DNA from: Streptomyces sp. TLI_105
GTDB taxonomy: Bacteria; Actinomycetota; Actinomycetes; Streptomycetales; Streptomycetaceae
Direction of reading: 5' to 3'
Length of the DNA stretch: 64,000 nucleotides
NCBI RefSeq assembly: GCF_900105415.1
Contig: NZ_FNSM01000001.1
Location: 3,262,501 to 3,326,500, forward strand
Position 1 is the first letter of the stretch; every line of letters starts with the position of its first letter. The notes beneath the pieces were generated by a model. That model did not search any database and was not told where the DNA came from. It was given only the letters and a program-made list of their open reading frames with translations. Shown one piece after another: positions 6,485-15,215 of this stretch. The translations under genes and the position numbers were made by a program.

Positions 6485-8311
6485 TCAGTCCTTCTTCGGC
6501 GGGACCGCCGGGATCCCCAGGAACGGCAGCCGCAGGGCGCCGAAGGCCTCGGACGGGACGGCGGGGGACTTCGGCTCGACCGCCGAGATCCGTACGTACG
6601 CCTCGCCCTGCCGCGGGCGCGGGTCCTCCTCGCCCTTGTTCGGCCAGAAGGACATGGCGCGCTCCGCCTGGGCCGTGATCGTCAGGGACGGGTTGACGCC
6701 GAGGTTGGCGGAGACGGCCGCGCCGTCGACGACGGAGATCCCCGGGTGGCCGAAGAGCCGGTGGTACGGGTCGATGACGCCGGTCGCGCCGTCGGCGCCG
6801 ATCGGGCAGCCGCCCAGGAAGTGCGCGGTGAGCGGGGTGCCCATCAGCTCGCCGACGTTGGACCCGGCGAAGCCGTTGATCTCCTCGGCGAGGAGGGTGG
6901 CGGCCTGGGTGGCCTCCGGGATCTGGACCGGGTTCGGAGCGCCGTGTCCCTGGCGGGCCGTGAGCAGGCCCTTTCCGAGGCCGCCGGGCTTGCGGTAGGT
7001 CGTGAGGGAGTTGTCGAGGGACTGCATGACCAGGCCGATGATGGTCCGCTCGGACCAGTGCCGGTTGGAGAGCGAGCGGACGGCGAGCGTCGGGTGCTTG
7101 AGGAGGTTGAGGAACCAGGCGCGCACCCGGTGCGCGCTGTAGGGCACCTGGAGGACGGTCAGGCTGCCCATCGAGTTGGAGCCCTTGCCGTACCGGACCG
7201 GCTCGATGTGGGTGTTCTCGTCCGGGTGGACGGACGACGTGATGGCGACGCCCCTGGTGAAGTCGGCCTTCTCCTTGCCGTGCCGCTTGCGGTAGCGGCG
7301 GTCGGTGGTCTGGGCGCCGACCAGTCCCTCGGAGTTGGTGCGGGTGAGCTCGCCGAGCCGGTTCGAGATGCGGGGCAGCAGTCCGCTGTCCTTCATCCGG
7401 TGCAGCAGGGTCTGCGTGCCGTACGTGCCGGCCGCGATGACCACCCGCTGGGCGGTGAAGGTCCGGCCCCTGCCCTTCCTGCGGTCGTCGGTGGGCAGGG
7501 TCTTCACCGCGAAGCCGCCCCGTGAGTCCTCGGTGACGGTGACGACCGTGGTCATGGGGTGGACGGTGGCGCCCGCCTTCTCGGCGAGGTACAGGTAGTT
7601 CTCGTTGAGGGTGTTCTTGGCGCCGTGGCGGCAGCCGGTCATGCACTCGCCGCACTCGGTGCAGGCGCGCCGGGCCGGGCCCGCGCCGCCGAAGTAGGGG
7701 TCGGCGACCTCGCCGCCGGGCTCCGCCCTCGCCGTTCCGACCCCATCCCCGCCGACGGCGTCTTGTCCGTCTCCGAAGAAGACGCCGACGGGGGCCATGT
7801 GGAAGGTGTCGCCGATGCCCATGGCCTGGGCGGCGGACTTCAGGTGGACGTCGGAGGGGGTCATCGTCGGGTTGAGGCGGACACCGAGCATTCGCTTCGC
7901 CTGGTCGTAGTACGGCCGCAGCTCGTCCTGCCAGTCCGTGATGTCCTTCCACTGCGGGTCGTCGAAGAAGGGCTTGGGCGGTACGTAGAGGGTGTTGGCG
8001 TAGTTGAGGGAGCCGCCGCCGACGCCGGCGCCCGCGAGCACCATGACGTTGCCGAGCAGGTGGATGCGCTGGAGGCCGTAGAGGCCGAGGGCGGGGGCCC
8101 ACAGGAAGTTCTTCAGGTCCCAGGAGTTCTTGGGCAGGGTCGCGCGGGTGAAGCGGCGCCCGGCCTCCAGGACGCCGACCCGGTAGCCCTTCTCGGTGAG
8201 GCGGAGGGCGGTGACCGAACCGCCGAAGCCGGAGCCGACGACCAGGACGTCGTAGTCGTAGGCGGGGTCGTCCGCGAGTTCCTGATTTTGGGTAGGGGGT
8301 ACCGCGGCCAT
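6485..8311 (-). CDS. GMC-family FAD oxidoreductase with ferredoxin-like Cys cluster (ChoD-like)
   Basis: 608 aa. The N-terminal FAD-binding motif VVGSGFGGSVTALRL (about 27-41) and the second GMC signature GAGVGGGSLNYAN are clear; the C-terminal GGCPIG and VNPSLTITA regions hold the usual FAD/active-site contacts. In the middle is CTECGECMTGCRHG, a four-Cys iron-sulfur-type motif found in the cholesterol oxidase/dehydrogenase branch of the family. The position near guaB/guaB3 and guaA matches mycobacterial choD. The substrate is probably a sterol, steroid or other lipophilic alcohol, but this is inferred. Ribosome binding site GAGGAG before the ATG. No secretion signal, so probably cytoplasmic. 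The aldehyde dehydrogenase gene upstream is in the same orientation. Confidence 0.85.
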   Translation of the reverse strand: MAAVPPTQNQELADDPAYDYDVLVVGSGFGGSVTALRLTEKGYRVGVLEAGRRFTRATLPKNSWDLKNFLWAPALGLYGLQRIHLLGNVMVLAGAGVGGGSLNYANTLYVPPKPFFDDPQWKDITDWQDELRPYYDQAKRMLGVRLNPTMTPSDVHLKSAAQAMGIGDTFHMAPVGVFFGDGQDAVGGDGVGTARAEPGGEVADPYFGGAGPARRACTECGECMTGCRHGAKNTLNENYLYLAEKAGATVHPMTTVVTVTEDSRGGFAVKTLPTDDRRKGRGRTFTAQRVVIAAGTYGTQTLLHRMKDSGLLPRISNRLGELTRTNSEGLVGAQTTDRRYRKRHGKEKADFTRGVAITSSVHPDENTHIEPVRYGKGSNSMGSLTVLQVPYSAHRVRAWFLNLLKHPTLAVRSLSNRHWSERTIIGLVMQSLDNSLTTYRKPGGLGKGLLTARQGHGAPNPVQIPEATQAATLLAEEINGFAGSNVGELMGTPLTAHFLGGCPIGADGATGVIDPYHRLFGHPGISVVDGAAVSANLGVNPSLTITAQAERAMSFWPNKGEEDPRPRQGEAYVRISAVEPKSPAVPSEAFGALRLPFLGIPAVPPKKD

Positions 8312-8365
8312 GGCTCTCCTCGTACGGAAAGGGTGTGAAAAGGACAGGGCGTCAGGCGTCAGGCG

Positions 8366-10033
8366 TCAGCGCAGGCGCAGGGCCTTCATCGCCTTCAGGG
8401 ACACGCTCATGAACGCGGCGTACTTCTCGTCGTCCATCCCGAAGGAGGGCGCGAGCGGGATCAGCCGCTGCTGGGCGACGGTCTGCGCCTCGGTGTACTT
8501 GAGGATGCCCTCGGAGCCGTGGCGGCGGCCGAGCCCGGAGTCCTTCATGCCGCCCATCGGGGACTGCACGCTGCCGTAGGCCGGGGCGTACCCCTCGTTG
8601 ATGTTGACGGTGCCGGTGCGCAGCCGGGCCGCGACGGCGTGGCCGCGACGCGAGTCCTTCGTCCAGACGGAGGAGTTGAGGCCGTACGGGGTGGCGTTGG
8701 CGAGCTCGACGACCTCGTCCTCGTCCGTGAAGCGGTAGACGGAGACGACCGGGCCGAAGGTCTCCTCGCCGCAGACGGCCATCGGGGCCTCGACGCCGTC
8801 GAGGATGGTCGGCTCGTAGAAGAGGGGGCCGATGTCGGGGCGGGCGACGCCGCCGGCGACGAGCGTGGCGCCCTTGGCGACGGCCTCCTCCACGTGCTTC
8901 GTGACGGTCTCCAGCTGCCGCTCGCCGACGAGGGAGCCCATGTCCGCCCCGTACGCGAGGGAGTTGCCGAGGCGCATGGCCTTGGTGCGGGTGGCGAAGC
9001 GGTCGAGGAAGGCGTCGGCGATCGACTCGTGCACGTACAGCCGCTCGATGGAGATGCAGAGCTGTCCGGCGGAGGAGAAGCAGGCGCGGACGGCCCCGGC
9101 GGCGGCCTTCTCGATGTCGGCGTCCTCGAGGACGAGCATCGCGTTCTTGCCGCCGAGTTCGAGCGAGACGCCGACGAGCCGGTCGGCCGCGCCCCGGGCG
9201 ACCTCGCGGCCGGTGCGGGTGGAGCCGGTGAAGGAGACGTAGTCGGCGTGGGCGACGACCTCGGGGCCGACGACCGGGCCCTCGCCGAGGACGACCTGGA
9301 AGACCTCGGCGGGCAGTCCGGCCTCGATGAGCAGGTCACGGGCCCAGAGCGCGGTGAGCGCGGTCTCCGTGTCGGGCTTCATGACGACGGCGTTGCCCGA
9401 GACGAAGGCGGGGAGCGCGTCGCCGACGGAGAGCTCCAGGGGGTAGTTCCAGGGGGCGATCTGGCCGACGACCCCGCGCGGCTGGCGCAGTTCGGTGACC
9501 TTGGTGAGGGTCGGCACGACGCCGGTGTGGCGCTTGGCGCGCAGGTACGAGGCGGCCTTGCGGCCGTAGTGGCGGGCGGCGACGGCGACCGCCTGCACCT
9601 CCTCGTGGGCGTGCAGGCGGGCCTTGCCCGTCTCCAGCTGGATGAGGTCGAGGACCTCGGCCTGCCGCTGGAGGACGAGGTCGTGGAAGCGCAGGAGGAC
9701 GGCGGCGCGGGTCCTGACCGGGGTGGCGGCCCAGGCGGGCTGGGCGGCACGCGCGCGCGTGAAGGCCTCGGCGACGTCCTCGGGGGTGGACTCGGGCAGG
9801 TCCGCCAGCTTCTCCCCGGTGAAGGGGGTGTGGTTGGCGGTCCGGCCGGAGCCGACGACTCCGCGCGTGAGCCGGGCGACCAGCTCGGGCGTCACGACGT
9901 CGGCGGCGGTCCGCGCGCCGGCGGGCGCGGGCGCGACCGGGTTGGTCGCGCCGGCGGGCGCGGCCGGGCGGGCCGCCTCGGCGGCGGTGTCGGCGGGAAC
10001 CGTGAGGGCGGCGGGGGCCTGCGAGTCCGTCAT
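8366..10033 (-). CDS. gabD2: succinate-semialdehyde dehydrogenase (NADP-dependent)
   Basis: 555 aa, longer than E. coli GabD because of an Ala/Pro-rich leader of about 60 residues. Catalytic residues are visible: APWNYPLELS (Asn), VSLELGGKN (general-base Glu), and SAGQLCISIERL (nucleophilic Cys). The Rossmann FTGSTRTGREVA motif binds the nicotinamide cofactor. It oxidises succinic semialdehyde to succinate at the end of GABA and related catabolism. The sequence is of the actinobacterial GabD2 type, whose physiological substrate may be a broader aldehyde. The gene lies just upstream of the GMC oxidoreductase, which could supply an aldehyde. A TACGCT element seven bases before the ATG suggests a leaderless mRNA. 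Confidence 0.88.
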   Translation of the reverse strand: MTDSQAPAALTVPADTAAEAARPAAPAGATNPVAPAPAGARTAADVVTPELVARLTRGVVGSGRTANHTPFTGEKLADLPESTPEDVAEAFTRARAAQPAWAATPVRTRAAVLLRFHDLVLQRQAEVLDLIQLETGKARLHAHEEVQAVAVAARHYGRKAASYLRAKRHTGVVPTLTKVTELRQPRGVVGQIAPWNYPLELSVGDALPAFVSGNAVVMKPDTETALTALWARDLLIEAGLPAEVFQVVLGEGPVVGPEVVAHADYVSFTGSTRTGREVARGAADRLVGVSLELGGKNAMLVLEDADIEKAAAGAVRACFSSAGQLCISIERLYVHESIADAFLDRFATRTKAMRLGNSLAYGADMGSLVGERQLETVTKHVEEAVAKGATLVAGGVARPDIGPLFYEPTILDGVEAPMAVCGEETFGPVVSVYRFTDEDEVVELANATPYGLNSSVWTKDSRRGHAVAARLRTGTVNINEGYAPAYGSVQSPMGGMKDSGLGRRHGSEGILKYTEAQTVAQQRLIPLAPSFGMDDEKYAAFMSVSLKAMKALRLR

Positions 10034-10040
10034 GGGGCCG

Positions 10041-10046
10041 AGCGTA
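10041..10046 (-). promoter_or_regulatory. gabD2: -10 element for a leaderless gabD2 transcript
   Basis: TACGCT on the minus strand, seven bases before the ATG at 10033, with no Shine-Dalgarno sequence between. Confidence 0.5.
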
Positions 10047-10185
10047 GGCCGCGTTCCGACCTTTGGGTACCCGTCGGTAACGCGTTTTCACCGTCCACAC
10101 ACATCGCGCCAGCGATCACTGGCACGTAAGTCCTGATCAGGGGCTTACGGCCCCCGGAGGCCGCCCGTGGAGATTTTTCCGCCCC

Positions 10186-11967
10186 TCAGTCCCCCGGCGC
10201 GCGCCAGTGCTGGACGACGATGTCGAACTGCTCCCGGGTGGTCTCCCAGCTCGACTCCGGCGAGGACATGTAGATGGCGTACTCGGTGCCGTCGTCCTCG
10301 TAGTACATCTGGTCGATCGCGTGCCGCGGCCCCGGGAAGTTCTTCTTCTCGGTCCAGGTGAACTCCCACAGACAGGAGCGGACCTGGTCGCGGTAGGTGA
10401 CCTGGTCGAGCTTGATCCGGTTGTAGTCCATGCGCTTCTGGAGGAGGACCTCCAGGTCGAGGGCGTGCATGTACGGGTTCTCGAAGTCGGGGCTGCGGTC
10501 GATGCTGATGCGGATGCGGTGGCGGCCGTTGTCCGGGGTGTAGTCGATCTGGTCGCCCTCCGTCTGCCGCTTCCAGCCGTCCGGTACGAGGAGGCTGAAG
10601 CCCTCCGGGTCCTTGACGCGGTGCCAGCCAGCCGGGATGCCGTCGTCCGAGCCCTTGCCGGCGGGGGAGGTCGCCGTCGTACGTCCGCCGTCCCCGCCGT
10701 CGTGGTCGCCGCCCGCGTAGTTCATGGCGGCGAAGACGGCACCGCCCGCGACGACCCCGGCGAGCAGCGCCGCGAGCACGGCGGTGCGCCAGCGGCCACG
10801 GCCGGAGGCGGACGGGGAGGCGGGGACGACCGTGGGGTGCTGTGGGGGTACGTGTGACGGCTGGGGCTGGTGAGCCAGAGGGGACTGGTTGGACTGGTGC
10901 GACGGGTGGGGCTGGTTGTTCTGGTGAGGCGGGTGGGGCCACTGCGCGGTGGCCTTCCGCGGCTCGCCGGGCGTCAGGCTCTCCGTACCGGTGCCCGTAC
11001 CCCTGCCCGCACCTCCGCCCATGGCGTCCGCGCTACGCGCGTCGCCGCCCGGGCCGTGCGCGCTCGCCGCCGAGTCCAGGTCCTCCCTGGCCACGCGCTG
11101 GGTCGGCACGTACGCCTGCGCCGCCGTCGGCGCGCGTCCCTCCATCGCGTCGAGCAGCATCCGCTCGGCCTCGTCCGCGCGCGGCCGCTGCGCCGGGTCC
11201 TTGCGCAGCAGGGCCACGATGACGGAGGCCAGCGGCCCCGCCTTCGCCGGGTGCGGCGGCTCCTCGGTCACCACGGCCTGCATGGTGCTGATCGGGGAGG
11301 TGCGGCGGAACGGCGAGGTGCCCTCCACCGCCGTGTACAGCGTGGCGCCCAGGGACCAGAGGTCGGAGGCGGGACCCGGGTCGCCGCCCTGCACCCGCTC
11401 GGGCGCCAGGTAGTCGATGGAGCCGACGATCTCGCCGGTCCGCGTGATCGTCGAGTCCCCCTCGATCGCCGCGATCCCGAAGTCGGTGATGAGGACGCGC
11501 CCGTCCCGCGCGAGCAGCACGTTGCCCGGCTTGACGTCCCGGTGCAGCACCCCGGCCGCGTGCGCGGCGCGCAGCGCGCCGACGACGTGCAGCCCGATCC
11601 TGGCCGCCTCGCGGGGCTCGATCGTGCCGGCCTCCTTGGCGGCGTCGGCGAGCGAGGGCCCGTCGACGTACTGCATCACGATCCACGGCCGGTTGTCGTG
11701 CTCCAGGACGTCGTGGACGGTCACCACGCCCGGGTGCGTGATCCGCGCGGCGGCCCGCGCCTCCTTCTGCGTACGGGCGTGCAGCACGAGCCGGTCGGCC
11801 TCGGCCACGAAACGACCCGCCGTCAGCTCCTTCACCGCCACCACGCGGTGCAGCACCTCGTCGTGGGCGCGCCAGACCTTGCCCATGCCGCCGCGCCCGA
11901 TGGACTCGCCCAGCCGGTAGCGACCGGCGAGCAGCAGCCCCGCCCCTGTGCTCTGAGAATGTTCCAC
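10186..11967 (-). CDS. membrane serine/threonine protein kinase with extracytoplasmic domain
   Basis: 593 aa. The kinase domain (about 12-275) is complete: glycine loop GRGGMGKVW, catalytic Lys in VVAVKEL, HRDVKPGNV, and DFGIA. A Pro/Gln/His-rich linker follows, then one membrane helix (about 393-415) and an outer domain of about 150 residues beginning WHRVKDPEGFSLLVPDGWKR, which resembles the PsbP/Mog1-like fold used in some lipoproteins. No PASTA repeats, so it is not PknB. The same outer-domain pattern occurs in the two kinase-like genes upstream, so the three form a paralogous cluster transcribed in one direction. Ligand and substrates unknown. GTG start with GGGGGC upstream. Confidence 0.9.
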   Translation of the reverse strand: MEHSQSTGAGLLLAGRYRLGESIGRGGMGKVWRAHDEVLHRVVAVKELTAGRFVAEADRLVLHARTQKEARAAARITHPGVVTVHDVLEHDNRPWIVMQYVDGPSLADAAKEAGTIEPREAARIGLHVVGALRAAHAAGVLHRDVKPGNVLLARDGRVLITDFGIAAIEGDSTITRTGEIVGSIDYLAPERVQGGDPGPASDLWSLGATLYTAVEGTSPFRRTSPISTMQAVVTEEPPHPAKAGPLASVIVALLRKDPAQRPRADEAERMLLDAMEGRAPTAAQAYVPTQRVAREDLDSAASAHGPGGDARSADAMGGGAGRGTGTGTESLTPGEPRKATAQWPHPPHQNNQPHPSHQSNQSPLAHQPQPSHVPPQHPTVVPASPSASGRGRWRTAVLAALLAGVVAGGAVFAAMNYAGGDHDGGDGGRTTATSPAGKGSDDGIPAGWHRVKDPEGFSLLVPDGWKRQTEGDQIDYTPDNGRHRIRISIDRSPDFENPYMHALDLEVLLQKRMDYNRIKLDQVTYRDQVRSCLWEFTWTEKKNFPGPRHAIDQMYYEDDGTEYAIYMSSPESSWETTREQFDIVVQHWRAPGD

Positions 11968-12079
11968 TTGCCCCCGCCCGTTCCTTCTGAAGCCAGGTTA
12001 CGGAGGGGGGTGCGGGCGGCGGAACCTCGGGGCGGTCATAGGAACAGCACTGTGACCGGGGGGCGGTGGGACACGCGCG

Positions 12080-15067
12080 TCACCGTCCCGGGCGGAACGC
12101 CTTCGTGGCCTGCTCGTAGATCTCGGACACCTTGTCGCGCTCGCTCTCCGGTCCGATGACCTGGACGACGTGGTACCGACCGCCGTCGATCAGGGCGAGG
12201 TTGCGCACGAACACCTCGCGGCCCGTGCTGTCCGGCCAGGTGTAGTACCCCTCGGCCGTCGGCGTCCGGCCGATGTCCACCCGGCGCGTCTTCTCCACCC
12301 GTGACCAGCTGGTCGAGCGGTACGGCTCCAGCTCGCGCTCCTTGGCGTTCTGGTACTCCAGCGGGTCCGCGCCGTTGTCCCGGACGCTGTCCCGGCCGGG
12401 AACGACGATCAGCGTGAAGTCGCCCCCGGTGTAGCGCACTTGTCCGGCGTCGTTGATCGGGCTGCGCCGCCACCCCTTCGGGACCCCGATCCGGAAGCCC
12501 TCCGGGTCCTGGCGCAGGTCGTACCCGGCGGCGAGCGCGAGGGCCGAAGGGCCCGCCGGGGGCGGGGTGGTGGCCGGTTTCGTGGTCGGCTTCGCGGTCG
12601 GTTCGGCGGGCGGCTCCGTGGTCGCGGACGGGCCGGACGCCGGGCCCGTCGCGGTCGCGGGCGTGGTGGGCGCGGCGGTCCGCTCGTCCTTCCCCGGCAT
12701 GAACAGGACGGCGTACGCGACGGCTCCCACGAGCAGCAGGAAGACGAGGATCAGGAGCGTACGGCCCAGGGAGCGCGGAGAACCCGAGGTCCGGGAGGAC
12801 GACGGGCGCGTGGAGGACCGGGGCGCGCGGGGGGCGCGCTGCGGGAGCTCTCCGTCGAACTCGTCACGGAACTCGTCACGGAACTCGTCGCGGTAATCGG
12901 GCTGTACGCGCGCGGAGCCGTGCTCCTGGCCGTACCCGCCCTCCTGCACGGGGCCCCGCAGGCCCTCGCCCCGGCTCGCGGGGCGCGGGTCCTTGCCGCG
13001 CTTGTGGCGGTGACGGCCCGCCCCCGCTCCCCCGCGCCACCGGCGAACCAGCTCGCCGCGCCGGCGCACGATCGGCAGCCGCGCCTCGTCGAAGGACGGC
13101 AGCGGTACGACTCCGAGCCCGGCGTCCGGCTCCGGCGCCGAGCGGACGAGGGAGCGCAGCCAGCCGCGCAGCTCCTCGAAGTCGGGCCGCTCGGTGGGGT
13201 CCTGACGCAGCAGGGACTCCACGACCGGGCGCAGGGGCCCGCACTCCTCGGCGAAGGCCGGCGGCTCGGCACAGACCAGCTGGACCAGCTCGGTCGCGCT
13301 GTCCTCGGGGTACGGGGCATGGCCCTGGACGGCCCGGTAGAGGAGCGCGCCGAGCGCCCACAGGTCGGTGGCGGGGCCGATCGGCGGGGCGAGGCGCCAG
13401 TTCTCGTGCACGGGCCCTGCCTGCTCGGGCGCCCAGCGCTCGGTCACCGCGCCGACGACCGCGATCCGGGTCTGGCGGGCCCGCTCGGCGGCGAGCCGCG
13501 TGGTCGGGCCCCGGTGCGCCTGGGCCGGGATCGCGACCGGCGCTTCGTCCCGGGCGCCGACGGGGGCCGGGAGCGGTGCGGGGTCCGGGGTCGCCGCGGT
13601 GTACCCGGCGGGCAGGGCCGGACGGCCCGAACCGGGCAGCAGGGGGCCGCCACCGGCCGGGATCGGCCCGGAGCCGTCCCGCGAGGCGTGCGGGCCGTCG
13701 CTCCAGCTGCCGGCCAGCATCACGCGCGGCGGCGGGCCGGCCTGCGGGCCGCCGCCGTACGGCTCGTCGCCGTCGTCCTCGTCGTCCTCGTCGTCGGCCA
13801 CCCGTGCCCACCACTGCGGTTCGGGCGCGCCGGACGCCTGCGCCGTCGGCGGCGGGGGCGGTCCGGGCGACTCCGGCGGCGCGGGGCGCTGGACGGGGAG
13901 CGCCCCGGTCTCGCCGAGGCGGGCGGCGGCTCGCGCACCGGCGCGGTACGCGGCGATGGCCCCGGCCCGCGCGGCCCGCACGTCGGCGGTGGGCGGCGCG
14001 ACCGCGGGCCGCGTCTCGGCGACGGGGGGCGTGGCCCGCCCGTAGGGGTCGACGCCGTAGGGGTCGGGGGCGGCGGGCCCGTCGGGGCCGTGACCGGTGC
14101 CGGTGCCGGTGCCGTCCGGATACGGCTCGCCGCCGAACCCGTCGTCCTCCTCGCCCTCGTCGCCCTCGTTGCCCTCCTCGTACACCTCCACCTCGTACGC
14201 CTCGGAGCCGTGTTCCTCGAGCCCGTAGTACGCCTCGGAGCCGTACTCCTCCGTCCCGTACCCCTCGGAGCCGTACTCCTCAAGCCCGTACCCCTCGGAG
14301 TCGTACCCCTCCGCCTCGTACGCCTCCGTCCCGTACTCCTCAGGCGCGTACGGATCGGCGGTGTACGGATCGGCGGTGTACTGATCAGCCGTGTAAGCGC
14401 CCTGTCCCGGCACCGTCGGCTCGTGTTCCTCGTGCTCGGGCGTCGGGGGCGGCGCGAACTCGTCCGGTGGTTCCGGGACCGTCGCGTAGCCGCAGAGGGC
14501 CTCCTCGGCGGCGCCCACCGCGAGGCCGCTGAGGACCACGCGGCCGTCGTCGCAGACGAGCACGGTCCGGGCGGTGATGTTCCGGTGCACCCAGCCGTGG
14601 GCGTGGAGGGCGCGCAGGGCGGTGAGGAGGTCGGCGCCTATCTCGGCCGCGCGGTACGGGTTGAGGGGTCGCTCGGCGAGCAGCGCGGCCAGCGGTCTGG
14701 CCGCCACGCGCTCGCTCACTATCCACAACGAGCCGGCCTCAGCGAAGACGTCGAAGACCTGGTCGAGAAGGGGGTGGTCGGGTATCTGCGCGGCGGCCTG
14801 GGCGGCCTCGATGGCCCGGCGCACGACGGGTTCGGCCGGTCGGCGGGTGGCCGCGCCCGTGCCGCCGTAGGAGCCGGCGGGACCGCCCTGTCCGTCGAGC
14901 ACCTCGGCGTCGACGAACTCCGGCAGCGGCACCTGGCGGACCAGGACCTCCTGCCCGCTGTACGTGTCGAAGGCGCGCGTCTCCACCGGGTCGTACGCGT
15001 CGGCGTCCGCCGGTGGCAGCGGCAGGCGGTAGCGGTCGGCGAGCACCCTTCCCGCGTAGTCGTCCAC
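12080..15067 (-). CDS. membrane pseudokinase with Tyr/Glu repeat insert
   Basis: About 995 aa from the GTG at 15067, which has GGGGAGG upstream. The N-lobe and C-lobe of a kinase fold are recognisable, but the key residues are changed: VLVRQV has Arg where the ATP-binding Lys should be (about residue 44), the catalytic loop reads HRN instead of HRD (161-163), and VVLSGLA replaces DFG (179-181). The fold is interrupted after this point by roughly 300 residues of low complexity, including a Tyr-x-x-Glu repeat, and resumes with PATDLWALGALLYRAV. One membrane helix lies at about 767-788, followed by an outer domain (DPEGFRIGVPKGW) related to the neighbouring kinases. Probably catalytically dead; may scaffold or regulate the flanking kinases. 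Confidence 0.85.
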   Translation of the reverse strand: MDDYAGRVLADRYRLPLPPADADAYDPVETRAFDTYSGQEVLVRQVPLPEFVDAEVLDGQGGPAGSYGGTGAATRRPAEPVVRRAIEAAQAAAQIPDHPLLDQVFDVFAEAGSLWIVSERVAARPLAALLAERPLNPYRAAEIGADLLTALRALHAHGWVHRNITARTVLVCDDGRVVLSGLAVGAAEEALCGYATVPEPPDEFAPPPTPEHEEHEPTVPGQGAYTADQYTADPYTADPYAPEEYGTEAYEAEGYDSEGYGLEEYGSEGYGTEEYGSEAYYGLEEHGSEAYEVEVYEEGNEGDEGEEDDGFGGEPYPDGTGTGTGHGPDGPAAPDPYGVDPYGRATPPVAETRPAVAPPTADVRAARAGAIAAYRAGARAAARLGETGALPVQRPAPPESPGPPPPPTAQASGAPEPQWWARVADDEDDEDDGDEPYGGGPQAGPPPRVMLAGSWSDGPHASRDGSGPIPAGGGPLLPGSGRPALPAGYTAATPDPAPLPAPVGARDEAPVAIPAQAHRGPTTRLAAERARQTRIAVVGAVTERWAPEQAGPVHENWRLAPPIGPATDLWALGALLYRAVQGHAPYPEDSATELVQLVCAEPPAFAEECGPLRPVVESLLRQDPTERPDFEELRGWLRSLVRSAPEPDAGLGVVPLPSFDEARLPIVRRRGELVRRWRGGAGAGRHRHKRGKDPRPASRGEGLRGPVQEGGYGQEHGSARVQPDYRDEFRDEFRDEFDGELPQRAPRAPRSSTRPSSSRTSGSPRSLGRTLLILVFLLLVGAVAYAVLFMPGKDERTAAPTTPATATGPASGPSATTEPPAEPTAKPTTKPATTPPPAGPSALALAAGYDLRQDPEGFRIGVPKGWRRSPINDAGQVRYTGGDFTLIVVPGRDSVRDNGADPLEYQNAKERELEPYRSTSWSRVEKTRRVDIGRTPTAEGYYTWPDSTGREVFVRNLALIDGGRYHVVQVIGPESERDKVSEIYEQATKAFRPGR
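14174..14398 (-). repeat. in-frame repeats encoding Tyr-Thr-Ala-Asp and Glu-Tyr-Gly units
   Basis: Degenerate 9 to 15-base units encode first YTAD-type and then EEYGSEGYGTE-type repeats (about residues 224-298 of the pseudokinase). The plus-strand DNA shows repeated CCGTACTCCTC and CCTCGGAGCCGTA words. About twenty Tyr residues lie in 75 positions of a strongly acidic stretch. Confidence 0.8.
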
Positions 15068-15215
15068 GACGCCTCCCCACGCGCGCACGATGTCCCCCGT
15101 GGACCCGCGGATCCCTCGGGATCACGCGAGTCCGTCAGTTCCGGTCCGGCACCGCGCAGTTGTCGACTCTGTTCGGCTGCGTTCGGTCCGCGAACCTCAC
15201 GATACGTGGCACCGG

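Noticed and set aside
8351..8369. GTCAGGC repeated three times at the end of gabD2
   Set aside because: Seven-base tandem of three copies across a stop codon; ordinary slippage with no sign of function.
14174..14398. Regular short repeats that could suggest a CRISPR array
   Set aside because: Units are 9-15 bases without spacers and encode an in-frame Tyr/Glu repeat of the pseudokinase. No cas gene is present, and no CRISPR array was seen elsewhere.
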